A DNA stretch of 64,000 bases, from positions 1 to 64,000 of IMG/VR virus record IMGVR_UViG_3300024509_000007, one strand, 5' to 3'. Within the stretch, counting starts at the first letter, position 1. Each line of letters opens with the position of its first letter. This stretch comes from a virus. Shown here piece by piece: positions 50,423 through 58,214 of this stretch. The notes under the pieces were generated by a model. That model was not told the origin of the DNA, ran no database searches, and saw only the letters and a program-made list of their open reading frames with translations. Position numbers and translations under genes: made by a program.

Positions 50423-51065
50423 AGACATAACTATTTGTTCTGTAGATTGCGTTAATCATAAAAAAGCGATTGCAGCTATGTTGTATAGTATGCAATTCTT
50501 TAATTTTAAAGAATCTATTTTTATATCTGATGAACAAAAAGTAAAAACAAACAAAATAAAACATATACAAGTCAATAAAATAAAAAGCAAAGAAGAATAT
50601 AGTAAATTTATTTTAGTAGATTTGAATAAATTTATTAATACTAAGTATGTTTTAGTGATTCAACACGATGGATTTATAATAAATCCAAACTCATGGGATG
50701 ATTCATTCTTAGAATATGATTATATAGGCGCACCTTGGAAAAATGATGAATACATAAATAAAGTTGGTAATGGCGGATTTAGTTTAAGATCAAAAAAACT
50801 TTTAGAGTTTATATCTAATAAATATAAAGATAAACAAATTATATTCAATGAAGATTTAGAAATATGCAATCAATCATATAATGAATTAGTAGATAATGGT
50901 TTTAAATTCCCAGACATTAAAACAGCTTTTAAATTTTCTATCGAACATAAAAGACCTGAGTTTTTTGATAAACCATTTGGTTTTCATGGTTTTCCATTTA
51001 CAAAAATAGGTATGGAATCAAAATTAAAAATAATGGAATGGAGCAAGAATGAAAATTTATACTAA
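50409..51065 (+). CDS. DUF5672-type glycosyltransferase
   Basis: 218 residues. YVLVIQHDGFIINPNSWDDSFLEYDYIGAPW near 80-110 and VGNGGFSLRSKKLLEF are the signature of the DUF5672 family of GT-A transferases. HDG is the metal-binding DxD equivalent. It overlaps the methyltransferase gene by 14 bases and the adenosyltransferase gene by 17. The likely target is a phage or host surface glycan. Confidence 0.85.
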   Translation: MNFFEDITICSVDCVNHKKAIAAMLYSMQFFNFKESIFISDEQKVKTNKIKHIQVNKIKSKEEYSKFILVDLNKFINTKYVLVIQHDGFIINPNSWDDSFLEYDYIGAPWKNDEYINKVGNGGFSLRSKKLLEFISNKYKDKQIIFNEDLEICNQSYNELVDNGFKFPDIKTAFKFSIEHKRPEFFDKPFGFHGFPFTKIGMESKLKIMEWSKNENLY

Positions 51066-51561
51066 AACAGGAGATGATGGAACAACCTTTTTGCCTAAAG
51101 TTGGGCGTGTTCCAAAAACTGACCCACACATTCAATTGTTAGGAAGTGTTGATGAACTTAACGCTTCAATAGGTTTAGTAAATCAAAAATATGTTTTAGA
51201 ATTAAAAATTCAAAACGCTTATGATTTTATTGTAGACATACAAAAACATTTATTTGATATAGGCGCTGAAATAGCTACGGGCGAAGCAAGAATAGATGAC
51301 AAGCATATTAAAGAAATAGAAGGCAAAATTGACGACATGACTAAGCTTTTAAAGCCATTGAAAAACTTTATAATACCTTTTAATCATTGTGAAATTCATC
51401 TAGCAAGAGCAGTATGTAGAAGGGTTGAAATTGATTTAGTCAAATTAATGGAAGTTCATCAAAACCTAAAGAAAATAGTTGTATATATAAATAGATTGAG
51501 TGATTTTTTGTTTACCTTGGCTAGACTTTTGGGTCCAGAAGAAAAAATTTGGCATGGATAA
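51049..51561 (+). CDS. PduO-type ATP:cob(I)alamin adenosyltransferase
   Basis: 170 residues. MKIYTKTGDDGTTFLPKVGRVPKTD is the ATP-binding lead of the PduO family, GSVDELNASIG near 32-42 and DIQKHLFDIGAEIA near 63-76 match the next blocks, and LARAVCRRVEID near 118-129 and INRLSDFLFTLAR near 147-159 complete it. It transfers the adenosyl group to cob(I)alamin, giving adenosylcobalamin, the cofactor of the class II ribonucleotide reductase encoded at 33885-36167. Overlaps the glycosyltransferase gene by 17 bases. Confidence 0.93.
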   Translation: MKIYTKTGDDGTTFLPKVGRVPKTDPHIQLLGSVDELNASIGLVNQKYVLELKIQNAYDFIVDIQKHLFDIGAEIATGEARIDDKHIKEIEGKIDDMTKLLKPLKNFIIPFNHCEIHLARAVCRRVEIDLVKLMEVHQNLKKIVVYINRLSDFLFTLARLLGPEEKIWHG

Positions 51562-51564
51562 TAT

Positions 51565-52008
51565 ATGATCAATTTACCATTGGCTGATAGACATTGTAGT
51601 GATTGTGATGTTTGTTGCACAATTTTAATTGTTCAAGAACTAAACAAGCCAGAATATACAAATTGTCATCACCAAAACAAAGGCTGTATGATTTATGATA
51701 CAAGACCGGAAATATGTAGAAAGTGGTCTTGTTCTTGGGTTTTAGGTATTTTGCCAGGCGATGAAACCATTAGACCCAATAATCTTGGTTTAATGTTTTA
51801 TCCAGCACCAAAACAAAATGATCTTGGTTTTGCCCACATGCTAGGTCAAGAAGTGTGGGAAAATGCATCTGATTCAGAATTAGGAAAATCTGTAATAAAT
51901 TATATAGCCAAACACATGCTTGTTTTAATAAGGAAGTATGGATCAAATTCAATTAAATTTGCTGGCCCGAAAGAACAACAAGAAGCATTTTTAAAAATTG
52001 CTAAATAG
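51565..52008 (+). CDS. YkgJ-like cysteine-rich protein
   Basis: 147 residues. CSDCDVCCTILIVQELNKPEYTNCHHQNKGCMIYDTRPEICRKWSCSW near 11-58 is the YkgJ zinc/iron-chelating domain pattern (CxxCxxCC ... C ... GCxIYxxRPxxC). The C-terminal part is a helical extension. Members are annotated as metal binding, with no proven activity. It is the last gene of the forward island; its end overlaps the reverse gene by 8 bases. Confidence 0.8.
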   Translation: MINLPLADRHCSDCDVCCTILIVQELNKPEYTNCHHQNKGCMIYDTRPEICRKWSCSWVLGILPGDETIRPNNLGLMFYPAPKQNDLGFAHMLGQEVWENASDSELGKSVINYIAKHMLVLIRKYGSNSIKFAGPKEQQEAFLKIAK

Positions 52009-53251
52009 ATATTTCTCCTGGTATTCTTATATCGTTTGATATTTTTAATAAGTCCGCTTTAACATATAAGATGTTGTGAGTTTTATGCCATTCTGTTGGG
52101 AAGAAATTTTTAATTCTATTTAATTGAAATCTTACTGGTGTTCCAATATATTTTGCGGTTTCTGCTTTAGTATAATACCAAAAACTATTACTATTCCAAA
52201 AACTTATATGAGTTGGATCTTGAAAAGCTCCTCTTCCGTCAGTTGATGGAGTTTGTGTTAAAAACCATCCCAAAGGAGATAAGCAACGATAAGCTTCTTT
52301 CATAACATGGATTGGGTTTTTTAAATGCTCTAATGCATCGTGCGCCCTTATAACACCAACAGAATTGTCTTCAAAAGGCCAAGGATTATTTAAATCGTGT
52401 ACGATATTTCCGTTTTCTAGATCAACAGATTTATATCCAGCAGGACTATTAAAACCGCCACATAGATCTATTTTTAAAAGACCGTTTAAGTCTGACCATT
52501 TTTCTGCTAATTGATATATATATCTATCGTGTATATTTAGTGTTTCCTCTTGAATAAAAGCGTTTTTCTCTCCATAACATGTATTTCCTTTATGCCTATA
52601 ATATATATAAAGACATTTATCCAAGTGTTTTACATTTCCATGTATATATGTTCTGCAAAGAATGTCATGATCATCTAAGACATCCATTTTTTCATTATGT
52701 CCACCGATTTTCTCATAAAAAGATTTCTTCCAAGCTCTAACATGATTTGGTGCAAACCATATTTTTGAAAAGCAAGCTGCTGAAGGTTCAAAAGAAATCA
52801 ATTCTAAAAGTTTTTTTCCATTATATTCAAATGGTCTATTTCTCCATCCATATACATCAGAATAAACAAATGGTTTTCCATTAAAGTCTATCTCTGCACA
52901 ATTTGAGTAAACAAAATCTATAGATTCAGATTCATTAAAACACTTATGCAACTCTTCTAAACAATCTGGAGTTAATTCATCATCGTGATCAACTTCGACA
53001 ATAACATGACCTTTCCCAGCCATTGACGCTTCTTTTTTAAATAAACCTATTAGTTTTGAATCTGGTTTGGATGAATTTATAATTCTTGGTTTTAAACTTA
53101 AAGAATCCAAATCAATAGTAGCATTGCCATTTGGTAAAACTACCCATTCAAAATCTTTAAAAGCTTGATTTGCTAAAGACCTAGACAGTCTTGGCAAATA
53201 TTGTCCATTATTCGTAGGTGTTACTATTGAAAAGTATGGCATTAGTTCCAA
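52001..53251 (-). CDS. Glycosyltransferase family 2 fused to a methyltransferase
   Basis: 416 residues. The first part, FSIVTPTNNGQYLPRLSRSL then VIVEVDHDDELTPDCLEEL near 85-100 (DHDD metal site), is a family 2 transferase up to about residue 250. The rest has LKIDLCGGFNSPAGYKSVDLENGNIVHDLNNPWPF, then GVIRAHDALEHLKNP and WFLTQTPST, a class I SAM methyltransferase of type 11/12. The fusion suggests that the sugar added is also methylated. Overlaps the next gene by 10 bases. Confidence 0.85.
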   Translation of the reverse strand: MELMPYFSIVTPTNNGQYLPRLSRSLANQAFKDFEWVVLPNGNATIDLDSLSLKPRIINSSKPDSKLIGLFKKEASMAGKGHVIVEVDHDDELTPDCLEELHKCFNESESIDFVYSNCAEIDFNGKPFVYSDVYGWRNRPFEYNGKKLLELISFEPSAACFSKIWFAPNHVRAWKKSFYEKIGGHNEKMDVLDDHDILCRTYIHGNVKHLDKCLYIYYRHKGNTCYGEKNAFIQEETLNIHDRYIYQLAEKWSDLNGLLKIDLCGGFNSPAGYKSVDLENGNIVHDLNNPWPFEDNSVGVIRAHDALEHLKNPIHVMKEAYRCLSPLGWFLTQTPSTDGRGAFQDPTHISFWNSNSFWYYTKAETAKYIGTPVRFQLNRIKNFFPTEWHKTHNILYVKADLLKISNDIRIPGEISI

Positions 53252-53856
53252 CTCCGTTCATCTAATATGTTTTCTTTTGGTTTTAAGTCGATTACTTTTG
53301 CTTCTTTTATTGAATCAAATGGTATAAAAATTAATATTTTTCCATATTCATTTGTATCTTTTCCTTCATCTATCTTAAAACAAACCTCAGACAAATTTGA
53401 ATTTGATTTTAAAAATTTACTTTTTGTCGGTTTTAATTTAGCCTCTTTGTATATATTAGCAACGCTTTCTATTGTTTTTTCATTAATAGAATTTTTTGCT
53501 ATTTCTTTAATCTTGCTCGTTTCTGCAACAATTATCTTTGTCTTAGATGAATTTAAACAAATATAAAAATCCGCTTTTGTCCTTACATCTCTACCAGGAA
53601 CATTTTCAAATTGATTGTTTTCTCTTGGTATAAATTTCCAACATTCATAAATTATGTCAGATTGGTTATCACGACATTTAAATTGAGCAGTTTTATTATA
53701 TTTATCACACCTATAATCAATCATTGATTCTTTATCTTCTTGTAATCCCACTTTTTTAAAATTATATCCATATCTATGATTCAGATACTTAGCTACATAT
53801 TCTGCTAATTCATTTCCTTTTTTTATTCTATGCATTATTTTTTCTTTGTTAATCAT
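53242..53856 (-). CDS. Possible PD-(D/E)XK nuclease
   Basis: 204 residues. GNELAEYVAKYLNHRYGYNFKKVG opens the protein, then SMIDYRCDKYNKTAQFKCRD near 44-63 shows a D...QxK pair expected in a PD-(D/E)XK core (QFKCR). DFYICLNSSKTKIIVAETSKI follows. It might be a restriction-like or Holliday-type nuclease, but the evidence is only the motif. Confidence 0.45.
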   Translation of the reverse strand: MINKEKIMHRIKKGNELAEYVAKYLNHRYGYNFKKVGLQEDKESMIDYRCDKYNKTAQFKCRDNQSDIIYECWKFIPRENNQFENVPGRDVRTKADFYICLNSSKTKIIVAETSKIKEIAKNSINEKTIESVANIYKEAKLKPTKSKFLKSNSNLSEVCFKIDEGKDTNEYGKILIFIPFDSIKEAKVIDLKPKENILDERSWN

Positions 53857-54265
53857 TTATATCCATCTTTTCTAAGTATTCGTTTCTAATATCTGTAAAT
53901 GACTTAATCATTTCTTCGGTATTCATTTTTAATTCTTTTTTCTTACGCAAAGAAAATTCTTCTAATGTCTCTTCATCCTTGTTTAAAAGTCTTACAAAGT
54001 CTTTAGATTCATTTTTTGGTGCTATTTGAATAACCGTATCATTTGTGCCGTCTGCATTTAAAGTAAATCTTTTTCTTACCTCTAAATTTACATATGGATT
54101 TATGTTTATAATATCTCCGCCGTTATCAATTATTTCAGATACAATTTCAAAATCTTCATCGTCTGAAAAACCTATTAGTTCTTGAAATTTTTCTAGAGGT
54201 ATTAAAACCAAAGAACCGCTGGTTGTACTAATTTCGCTGTGTAGATCAGATCTTAGAGACTTCAT
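53849..54265 (-). CDS. Hypothetical protein, probable cytosolic
   Basis: 138 residues. SGSLVLIPLEKFQELIGFSDDEDFEIVSEIIDNGGDIININPYVNLEVRKRF, then a helical C-terminal (EEFSLRKKKELKMNTEEMIKSFTDIRNEYLEKM). Not recognised. It abuts a 29-residue hydrophobic frame upstream (ATGA overlap). Confidence 0.5.
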   Translation of the reverse strand: MKSLRSDLHSEISTTSGSLVLIPLEKFQELIGFSDDEDFEIVSEIIDNGGDIININPYVNLEVRKRFTLNADGTNDTVIQIAPKNESKDFVRLLNKDEETLEEFSLRKKKELKMNTEEMIKSFTDIRNEYLEKMDIND

Positions 54266-54351
54266 ATTCCTCTCCTTAAAAATTTAATCATAAAATAAAT
54301 AAACACACCAATAGAAATGCCTTTAATAATATTTACAATTAAGAGTATCAT
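54262..54351 (-). CDS. Tiny hydrophobic protein
   Basis: 29 residues, MILLIVNIIKGISIGVFIY then MIKFLRRGI: one membrane segment with a basic end. The ATG lies in the end of the previous gene and the TGA overlaps the next ATG (ATGA). The ribosome site is weak. The tight overlaps favour a gene, yet it could be chance. Confidence 0.35.
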   Translation of the reverse strand: MILLIVNIIKGISIGVFIYFMIKFLRRGI

Positions 54352-54898
54352 TAACTGCATTAATCGTTTCAGAAAGTATTTGCTCCATACTCTTTTCTTC
54401 GATTTTCCTACAAATATATTTACCGAGACACCATGCTTGATTTACTTTTAAATGATTTGGACTGTGCATTAAAAACGGCTCTATAGTTTTTGATCTGTTT
54501 GTCAAAATTATAATCATTTTTAAGTTATCATTTGAATTTTTAGAATAATCAATTAATTCTTTTGCAACACTAATACATGTTTCATCATCAAAAAAAATAT
54601 CATAATTATTCAATAATATTGCATGATCAAATCCATAATGACACGATTCTTTTATAATAGAAACAATATCTTCTAATGATTTTTCCAAATTCAAACAAGT
54701 TTTTTTATTTTCAGTAATTATTAAATTCTTATTATTCAAAAACTTTTCGCATACATCTAAAAAATATTTTGATATTAAATAGTTATTTGATGTAATAAAC
54801 AAAATTTTTGATTCAGTAATTTTTAATTCTGGTTTTAGTTTGCATTCATCGCTTTTGTTTTCTATAAATGTTTTTAATTCATTTAAAAACTGAACCAT
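54323..54898 (-). CDS. Hypothetical protein, P-loop-free NTPase-like fold
   Basis: 191 residues. KILFITSNNYLISKYFLDVC and MIIILTNRSKTIEPF give the strands of a Rossmann-like or clamp-loader-like fold, with DHAILLNNYDIFFDD in the middle. No Walker A is visible. Not recognised. Confidence 0.45.
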   Translation of the reverse strand: MVQFLNELKTFIENKSDECKLKPELKITESKILFITSNNYLISKYFLDVCEKFLNNKNLIITENKKTCLNLEKSLEDIVSIIKESCHYGFDHAILLNNYDIFFDDETCISVAKELIDYSKNSNDNLKMIIILTNRSKTIEPFLMHSPNHLKVNQAWCLGKYICRKIEEKSMEQILSETINAVNDTLNCKYY

Positions 54899-55307
54899 CG
54901 GTATTCTCCATACATGTAGGACAAAATATTCTTTTTATAAATCTGTAATCATCTACTCCGCTATCCATTAAAAAAGTATGCCCACATTCTAATTCCGCTA
55001 TCCACTTACCAAATTTTTTTAATTTAAACTTTTTAACCTTTTCATTTGCTGTTACGACAAAAATTTTTTTATCTTTATACATAATTGTCATTACAAAAAA
55101 AATTAACTCCTCAAAAAATGGTATTGTAACAATATGATTATTTTCTGTTTTTTCTGTCACCTTTTTTATATTTGGAAAATTTTCTTTACATAAAACACTA
55201 AGCAATGTTTTCCAAGAACACTTTAATTTTTCTTTTTCTCGTTTAGCTGTATCTCCAGCTATAACATAAAACTTTTCGTTATTTAATTTGAAAAAAACAT
55301 TTTTCAT
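54879..55307 (-). CDS. Hypothetical protein with C-terminal cysteine motif
   Basis: 142 residues. The C-terminal GKWIAELECGHTFLMDSGVDDYRFIKRIFCPTC (about 100-132) has the W-x-x-x-L-x-CGH ... CPTC pattern, which recurs in the protein at 63223 (WSVTLYCGHKAIID ... CFLC). Two related small proteins thus occur in the window; their role is unknown. Shares one base with the upstream gene. Confidence 0.5.
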   Translation of the reverse strand: MKNVFFKLNNEKFYVIAGDTAKREKEKLKCSWKTLLSVLCKENFPNIKKVTEKTENNHIVTIPFFEELIFFVMTIMYKDKKIFVVTANEKVKKFKLKKFGKWIAELECGHTFLMDSGVDDYRFIKRIFCPTCMENTDGSVFK

Positions 55308-55591
55308 TATTCACACAAAAGAAAAAACTTATCATTTTCAAACAATGGTTTTAGTCTCATGTCATTTCCAAATGTATCCTCTAATATAACAATGCATTTT
55401 GGCATAAAAAGGTATTCTTTTATATACTCGCTTTCTAATAATAATGGTAAACAATCATTATAATCATTAATTTTTTTTAAAAACTTTCTTTTCTTTACAT
55501 TATCACAACCGATGTATTCTATCCAAACATTAAAAAAATATGACATGGCTATTTCAGTTTTGGTATTTGTATGATGCTTTCCAAATCCCAC
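55307..55591 (-). CDS. Small hypothetical protein
   Basis: 94 residues: FNVWIEYIGCDNVKKRKFLKKINDYNDCLPLLLESEYIKEYLFMPKCIVILED, a beta-helix mixture. Unrecognised. Overlaps the zinc-finger-type gene upstream by 43 bases. Confidence 0.45.
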   Translation of the reverse strand: MGFGKHHTNTKTEIAMSYFFNVWIEYIGCDNVKKRKFLKKINDYNDCLPLLLESEYIKEYLFMPKCIVILEDTFGNDMRLKPLFENDKFFLLCE

Positions 55592-55902
55592 CCCATAATA
55601 TATCTATTCTTAGCAAAGAAGTAATCAAGATTATTTTTTTTACAAAATTCAACGAATGTTATTATTTCGTCTTTGTATTCTACCCATATTGTAGTTTCTT
55701 TATTAGCTTTGTTTTGTTTAATAACAGAGTCTTTTTTGTAACATCCACAACTTACAGTTCTTCCATTCATTATGTTGTTTAAATAAATAATTTTTTCTTT
55801 TCCACAATCACATAAAACTTTAACCATCTTGCAAATCTGTCCAGATGGCATTTTTTTAGATTCTACTTCTTCTAATATTGTAAGTCTCCCTACCTTCATT
55901 AA
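55549..55902 (-). CDS. Homing-associated zinc-finger protein
   Basis: 117 residues from the ATG with GGAGGAAT before it. VGRLTILEEVESKKMPSGQICKMVKVLCDCGKEKIIYLNNIMNGRTVSCGC is a domain commonly found N-terminal to HNH or AP2 DNA-binding parts of phage homing enzymes (VGxLTVL...CDCG...SCGC). The C-terminal KNNLDYFFAKNRYIMGWDLESII may be a further DNA-binding unit. No nuclease domain is seen, so it may be a remnant or a regulator. Confidence 0.6.
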   Translation of the reverse strand, partial: LMKVGRLTILEEVESKKMPSGQICKMVKVLCDCGKEKIIYLNNIMNGRTVSCGCYKKDSVIKQNKANKETTIWVEYKDEIITFVEFCKKNNLDYFFAKNRYIMGWDLESIIQIPKLK

Positions 55903-56110
55903 ATTCCTCCGCACAACTGTCACACATTTCTATCCAACTGTCACCTAATATACTATTCGCCTTATCTATCTTATTTATATTTAAAATTTCATTGCATATT
56001 TCACATTTCATATTTTCTTTTAAAGAACAATCAAAACATTGCCATTCTATGGTACTTTCTTCTAAGTAAATATAGTCTGGAATTTCTTCATTGCATGTTT
56101 TGCAGTTCAT
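55856..56110 (-). CDS. Zinc-finger protein with three CxxC pairs
   Basis: 84 residues: CKTCNEE, CFDCSLK, CEICNEI and CDSCAEE, giving two probable zinc ribbons. Overlaps the gene downstream by 47 bases. Small multi-zinc proteins are frequent in this window; function unknown. Confidence 0.6.
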   Translation of the reverse strand: MNCKTCNEEIPDYIYLEESTIEWQCFDCSLKENMKCEICNEILNINKIDKANSILGDSWIEMCDSCAEEFNEGRETYNIRRSRI

Positions 56111-56130
56111 TATAGCTCCTTAAAAGCTTA

Positions 56131-56150
56131 AAGGGGGCTTTCGCCCCCTT
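56131..56150 (-). terminator. Rho-independent terminator
   Basis: On the reverse strand AAGGGGGC, GAAA loop, GCCCCCTT followed by TAAGCTTTTAAGG. It follows the stop of the secreted peptide gene by 10 bases. The eight-pair GC-rich stem is the clearest terminator in the window. Confidence 0.75.
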
Positions 56151-56160
56151 CTTGCATTTA

Positions 56161-56388
56161 TTAACGACAACGAAGCTTAAAAGCACGATGCCTTGAACTG
56201 CATCCGCCAGAACCACAAGAGTTCTGAACTACTTCCTGCTTTGTTGAAGTTTCAGCCTTCTTTTCTACTACTGGAGCAGCAGCAACACCGCAACTTCCAT
56301 TAGAGCAAGAAGAACCACCACGAAGCCTGATACCATCCAAAGTCTCAGAACTCGTAGCAATGGCAATAGCCATAACAAAACTCAACAT
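56161..56388 (-). CDS. Secreted cysteine-rich small protein
   Basis: 75 residues from the ATG with AGGAGG before it. MLSFVMAIAIATSSE is a signal peptide. The mature part has CSNGSCG, CGSGGCSS and a final RLRC, a small glycine/serine-rich cysteine protein. A strong ribosome site and its own terminator suggest high expression. Exported small cysteine-rich proteins in phages are rarely characterised; not assigned. Confidence 0.65.
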   Translation of the reverse strand: MLSFVMAIAIATSSETLDGIRLRGGSSCSNGSCGVAAAPVVEKKAETSTKQEVVQNSCGSGGCSSRHRAFKLRCR

Positions 56389-56553
56389 GATACTTCCTCC
56401 TAAAGAAAAAACAACGATTAGCAACACACTAACCATCTACTCTTTTATTCGACAACCAAGACAAAAAATTAACAGATTTATTTTTTTTATCAATATCAGC
56501 TATGACTATTTTAAAAATAAAAATATTACACATCTTAACATTTGATAAGATAG
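56389..56553 (-). promoter_or_regulatory. Intergenic region with CGAATAAA element
   Basis: 165 bases with no gene. The reverse strand has TGTCGAATAAA (56454-56444), identical to the 11 bases before the coiled-coil gene at 58540-58530. A strong ribosome site follows. Likely promoter for the secreted peptide. Confidence 0.5.
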
Positions 56554-56718
56554 TTAATCTTTTTCTTTTTTATATTTAGCAACTGATTTAATTTCTGCTG
56601 CTTTATTATACCTATCTTTACACTTAGGGCAAATTCTATAATAAATTGGATTTTGTGATAAAAATTCTTTATCGCACCACCCTAAACACTTTGTCATCCT
56701 TGCATTTTTTTTAAGCAT
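56554..56718 (-). CDS. CLGWC zinc-finger protein, paralogue of 47166-47348
   Basis: 54 residues with AAGGA before the ATG. MTKCLGWCDKEFLSQNPIYYRICPKCKDRYNKAAEIK shares CLGWC, a short spacer and C-x-x-CKDR with the gene at 47166. The C-terminal basic stretch (KYKKEKD) may bind nucleic acid. Too short for many gene finders. Confidence 0.65.
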   Translation of the reverse strand: MLKKNARMTKCLGWCDKEFLSQNPIYYRICPKCKDRYNKAAEIKSVAKYKKEKD

Positions 56719-56728
56719 GATTGTTCCT

Positions 56729-58009
56729 TTAAAAGATATCTAGAGGTTTTCCTTCTGTAATAGCCATGGGTCGTCCAATGTTGTCTCTAATTTGAGCAGA
56801 TAGATCCATATCTAAAGCTTTATAAACAGTAGCATATACATCGCCTATTGAGCATGGCTTATCCTTAATGTCTAAACCATCTTTGCTAGTAGAACCATAA
56901 GCTTGTCCACCCTTAATGGAACCTCCGCCTACTACTATAGACCAACATCTTGCCCAATGATCTCGTCCACCATTTTGATTAATCTTAGGTGTACGACCAA
57001 ATTCGCCCATCCATAAAACTACAGTATCTTTCCAAAGACCAATATCGTTTAGTTCTTTTACAAGGTTTCCAAAACCTTTATCAAGCCGAGGGCCATTACC
57101 ATTCCTAATAGTAGAAAAGATATTATTATGATTATCCCATCCGCCGAGATCCACTTGAACACAACTAACTCCCTTCTCAATTAATTTTCTTGCAAGAAGG
57201 CATCCCATGCCAAACTGATTCATCCTACCGCCATAAGCATCTATAGTCGCTTGGCTTTCGTTCTTTATTTCAAATACAGTTCTAAGTGGCGAAATAGTTA
57301 GATCAAATGCTTTACCATATATAGAAGCATGTGATTGTGCGACATTACCTAAACTTTCTCTGTCTTTTGCACCTTTTACATGAGGCATTATCTTTGCAGC
57401 AAACTCATCTTCTATTCCGTAGAATAATCTCTGCCTTCTTCTAAGACGCTCTTCTTCATTGCCAATTTCTGATGGTGGCTTTATATTTTCTGGAGGAACG
57501 CCAGGATTTTGCACAACAAAAGGAGTGTACATTGCGCCAAGGAATCCTGGCCCAATGCGTTGTGCAGTTCCACCAATTCCAATAAAATTAGGTAATGGCA
57601 ACTCTTTAGAGCCAATCATAGAAGATACAACTGCGCCCATAGCTGGATATTGCACTACTGGGTTTGGTTGCTTGGCCGTATTCATTAAGAATGTGCCACG
57701 CTCATGACTGCCTTCATTAGTAACCAAAGATCTAATAGCCACCAAGTGTTTGAACTGTTCAGCAACTGTTGGCAATACCTCACTAATCTGCACTCCGTTT
57801 GCAGAAGTTTTGATCTGTTTAAAGTCTCCACCAGTTGATTCTCCTGTCTTCAAATCCCATAAATCCATATGACTTGGGCCACCACTCATCCAAAGCACAA
57901 TGAGTCTTTTTCCCTTTTTCTTTATGGTTTCTTGCTGTGCATATAGATTAGATACTAATGCAAGAGAAGCAAATTCTGTTGTATGCTGTAAAAAGTGTCG
58001 CCTGTTCAT
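56729..58009 (-). CDS. DUF1501 protein with twin-arginine-type leader
   Basis: 426 residues. NRRHFLQHTTEFASLALVSNLYAQ is a twin-arginine-type signal (RRxFL). RLIVLWMSGGPSHMDLWDLK near 35-54 and LWMGEFGRTPKINQNGGRDHW near 327-347 are the hallmark of DUF1501, a sulfatase-like family very abundant in Planctomycetota, where it is paired with cytochrome-type DUF1553 proteins. It would be exported; its reaction is unknown. The gene is richer in G+C (27 of 60 bases in one sampled line, against 12 of 60 in the glycan cluster), which fits recent transfer from a host. Confidence 0.9.
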   Translation of the reverse strand: MNRRHFLQHTTEFASLALVSNLYAQQETIKKKGKRLIVLWMSGGPSHMDLWDLKTGESTGGDFKQIKTSANGVQISEVLPTVAEQFKHLVAIRSLVTNEGSHERGTFLMNTAKQPNPVVQYPAMGAVVSSMIGSKELPLPNFIGIGGTAQRIGPGFLGAMYTPFVVQNPGVPPENIKPPSEIGNEEERLRRRQRLFYGIEDEFAAKIMPHVKGAKDRESLGNVAQSHASIYGKAFDLTISPLRTVFEIKNESQATIDAYGGRMNQFGMGCLLARKLIEKGVSCVQVDLGGWDNHNNIFSTIRNGNGPRLDKGFGNLVKELNDIGLWKDTVVLWMGEFGRTPKINQNGGRDHWARCWSIVVGGGSIKGGQAYGSTSKDGLDIKDKPCSIGDVYATVYKALDMDLSAQIRDNIGRPMAITEGKPLDIF

Positions 58010-58200
58010 TTTTTATCCCTCGTTGTATTGATAATTTCATTTCTCATAATTTTAAAATCTTTTGGAGCATTTATTTTTACTTTTGCTTTATTTATGCTTA
58101 TCTTATCTGCAAGAAGTGTTATTACTATGTTTCCAGATGGAGTGAAAATAGTAAAAGACTCTCCAAAATTTCTTGTAAAAACTAAATTCCCTGTTTCCAT
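58006..58200 (-). CDS. csrA: CsrA-family RNA-binding regulator
   Basis: 64 residues from the ATG with AGGAG five bases upstream; the frame is open to 58242 but that part is the RNA leader. LVFTRNFGESFTI, then INAPKDFKIMRNEII, matches CsrA (LxLTRxxGE ... NAPKxxxxHREEI), with the arginine of the RNA-binding face kept. CsrA dimers bind GGA in RNA hairpins, usually at ribosome sites. It abuts DUF1501 with a 4-base overlap. A phage copy could redirect translation of host or phage genes. Confidence 0.88.
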   Translation of the reverse strand: METGNLVFTRNFGESFTIFTPSGNIVITLLADKISINKAKVKINAPKDFKIMRNEIINTTRDKK

Positions 58201-58214
58201 TTTATCTCCTATCT

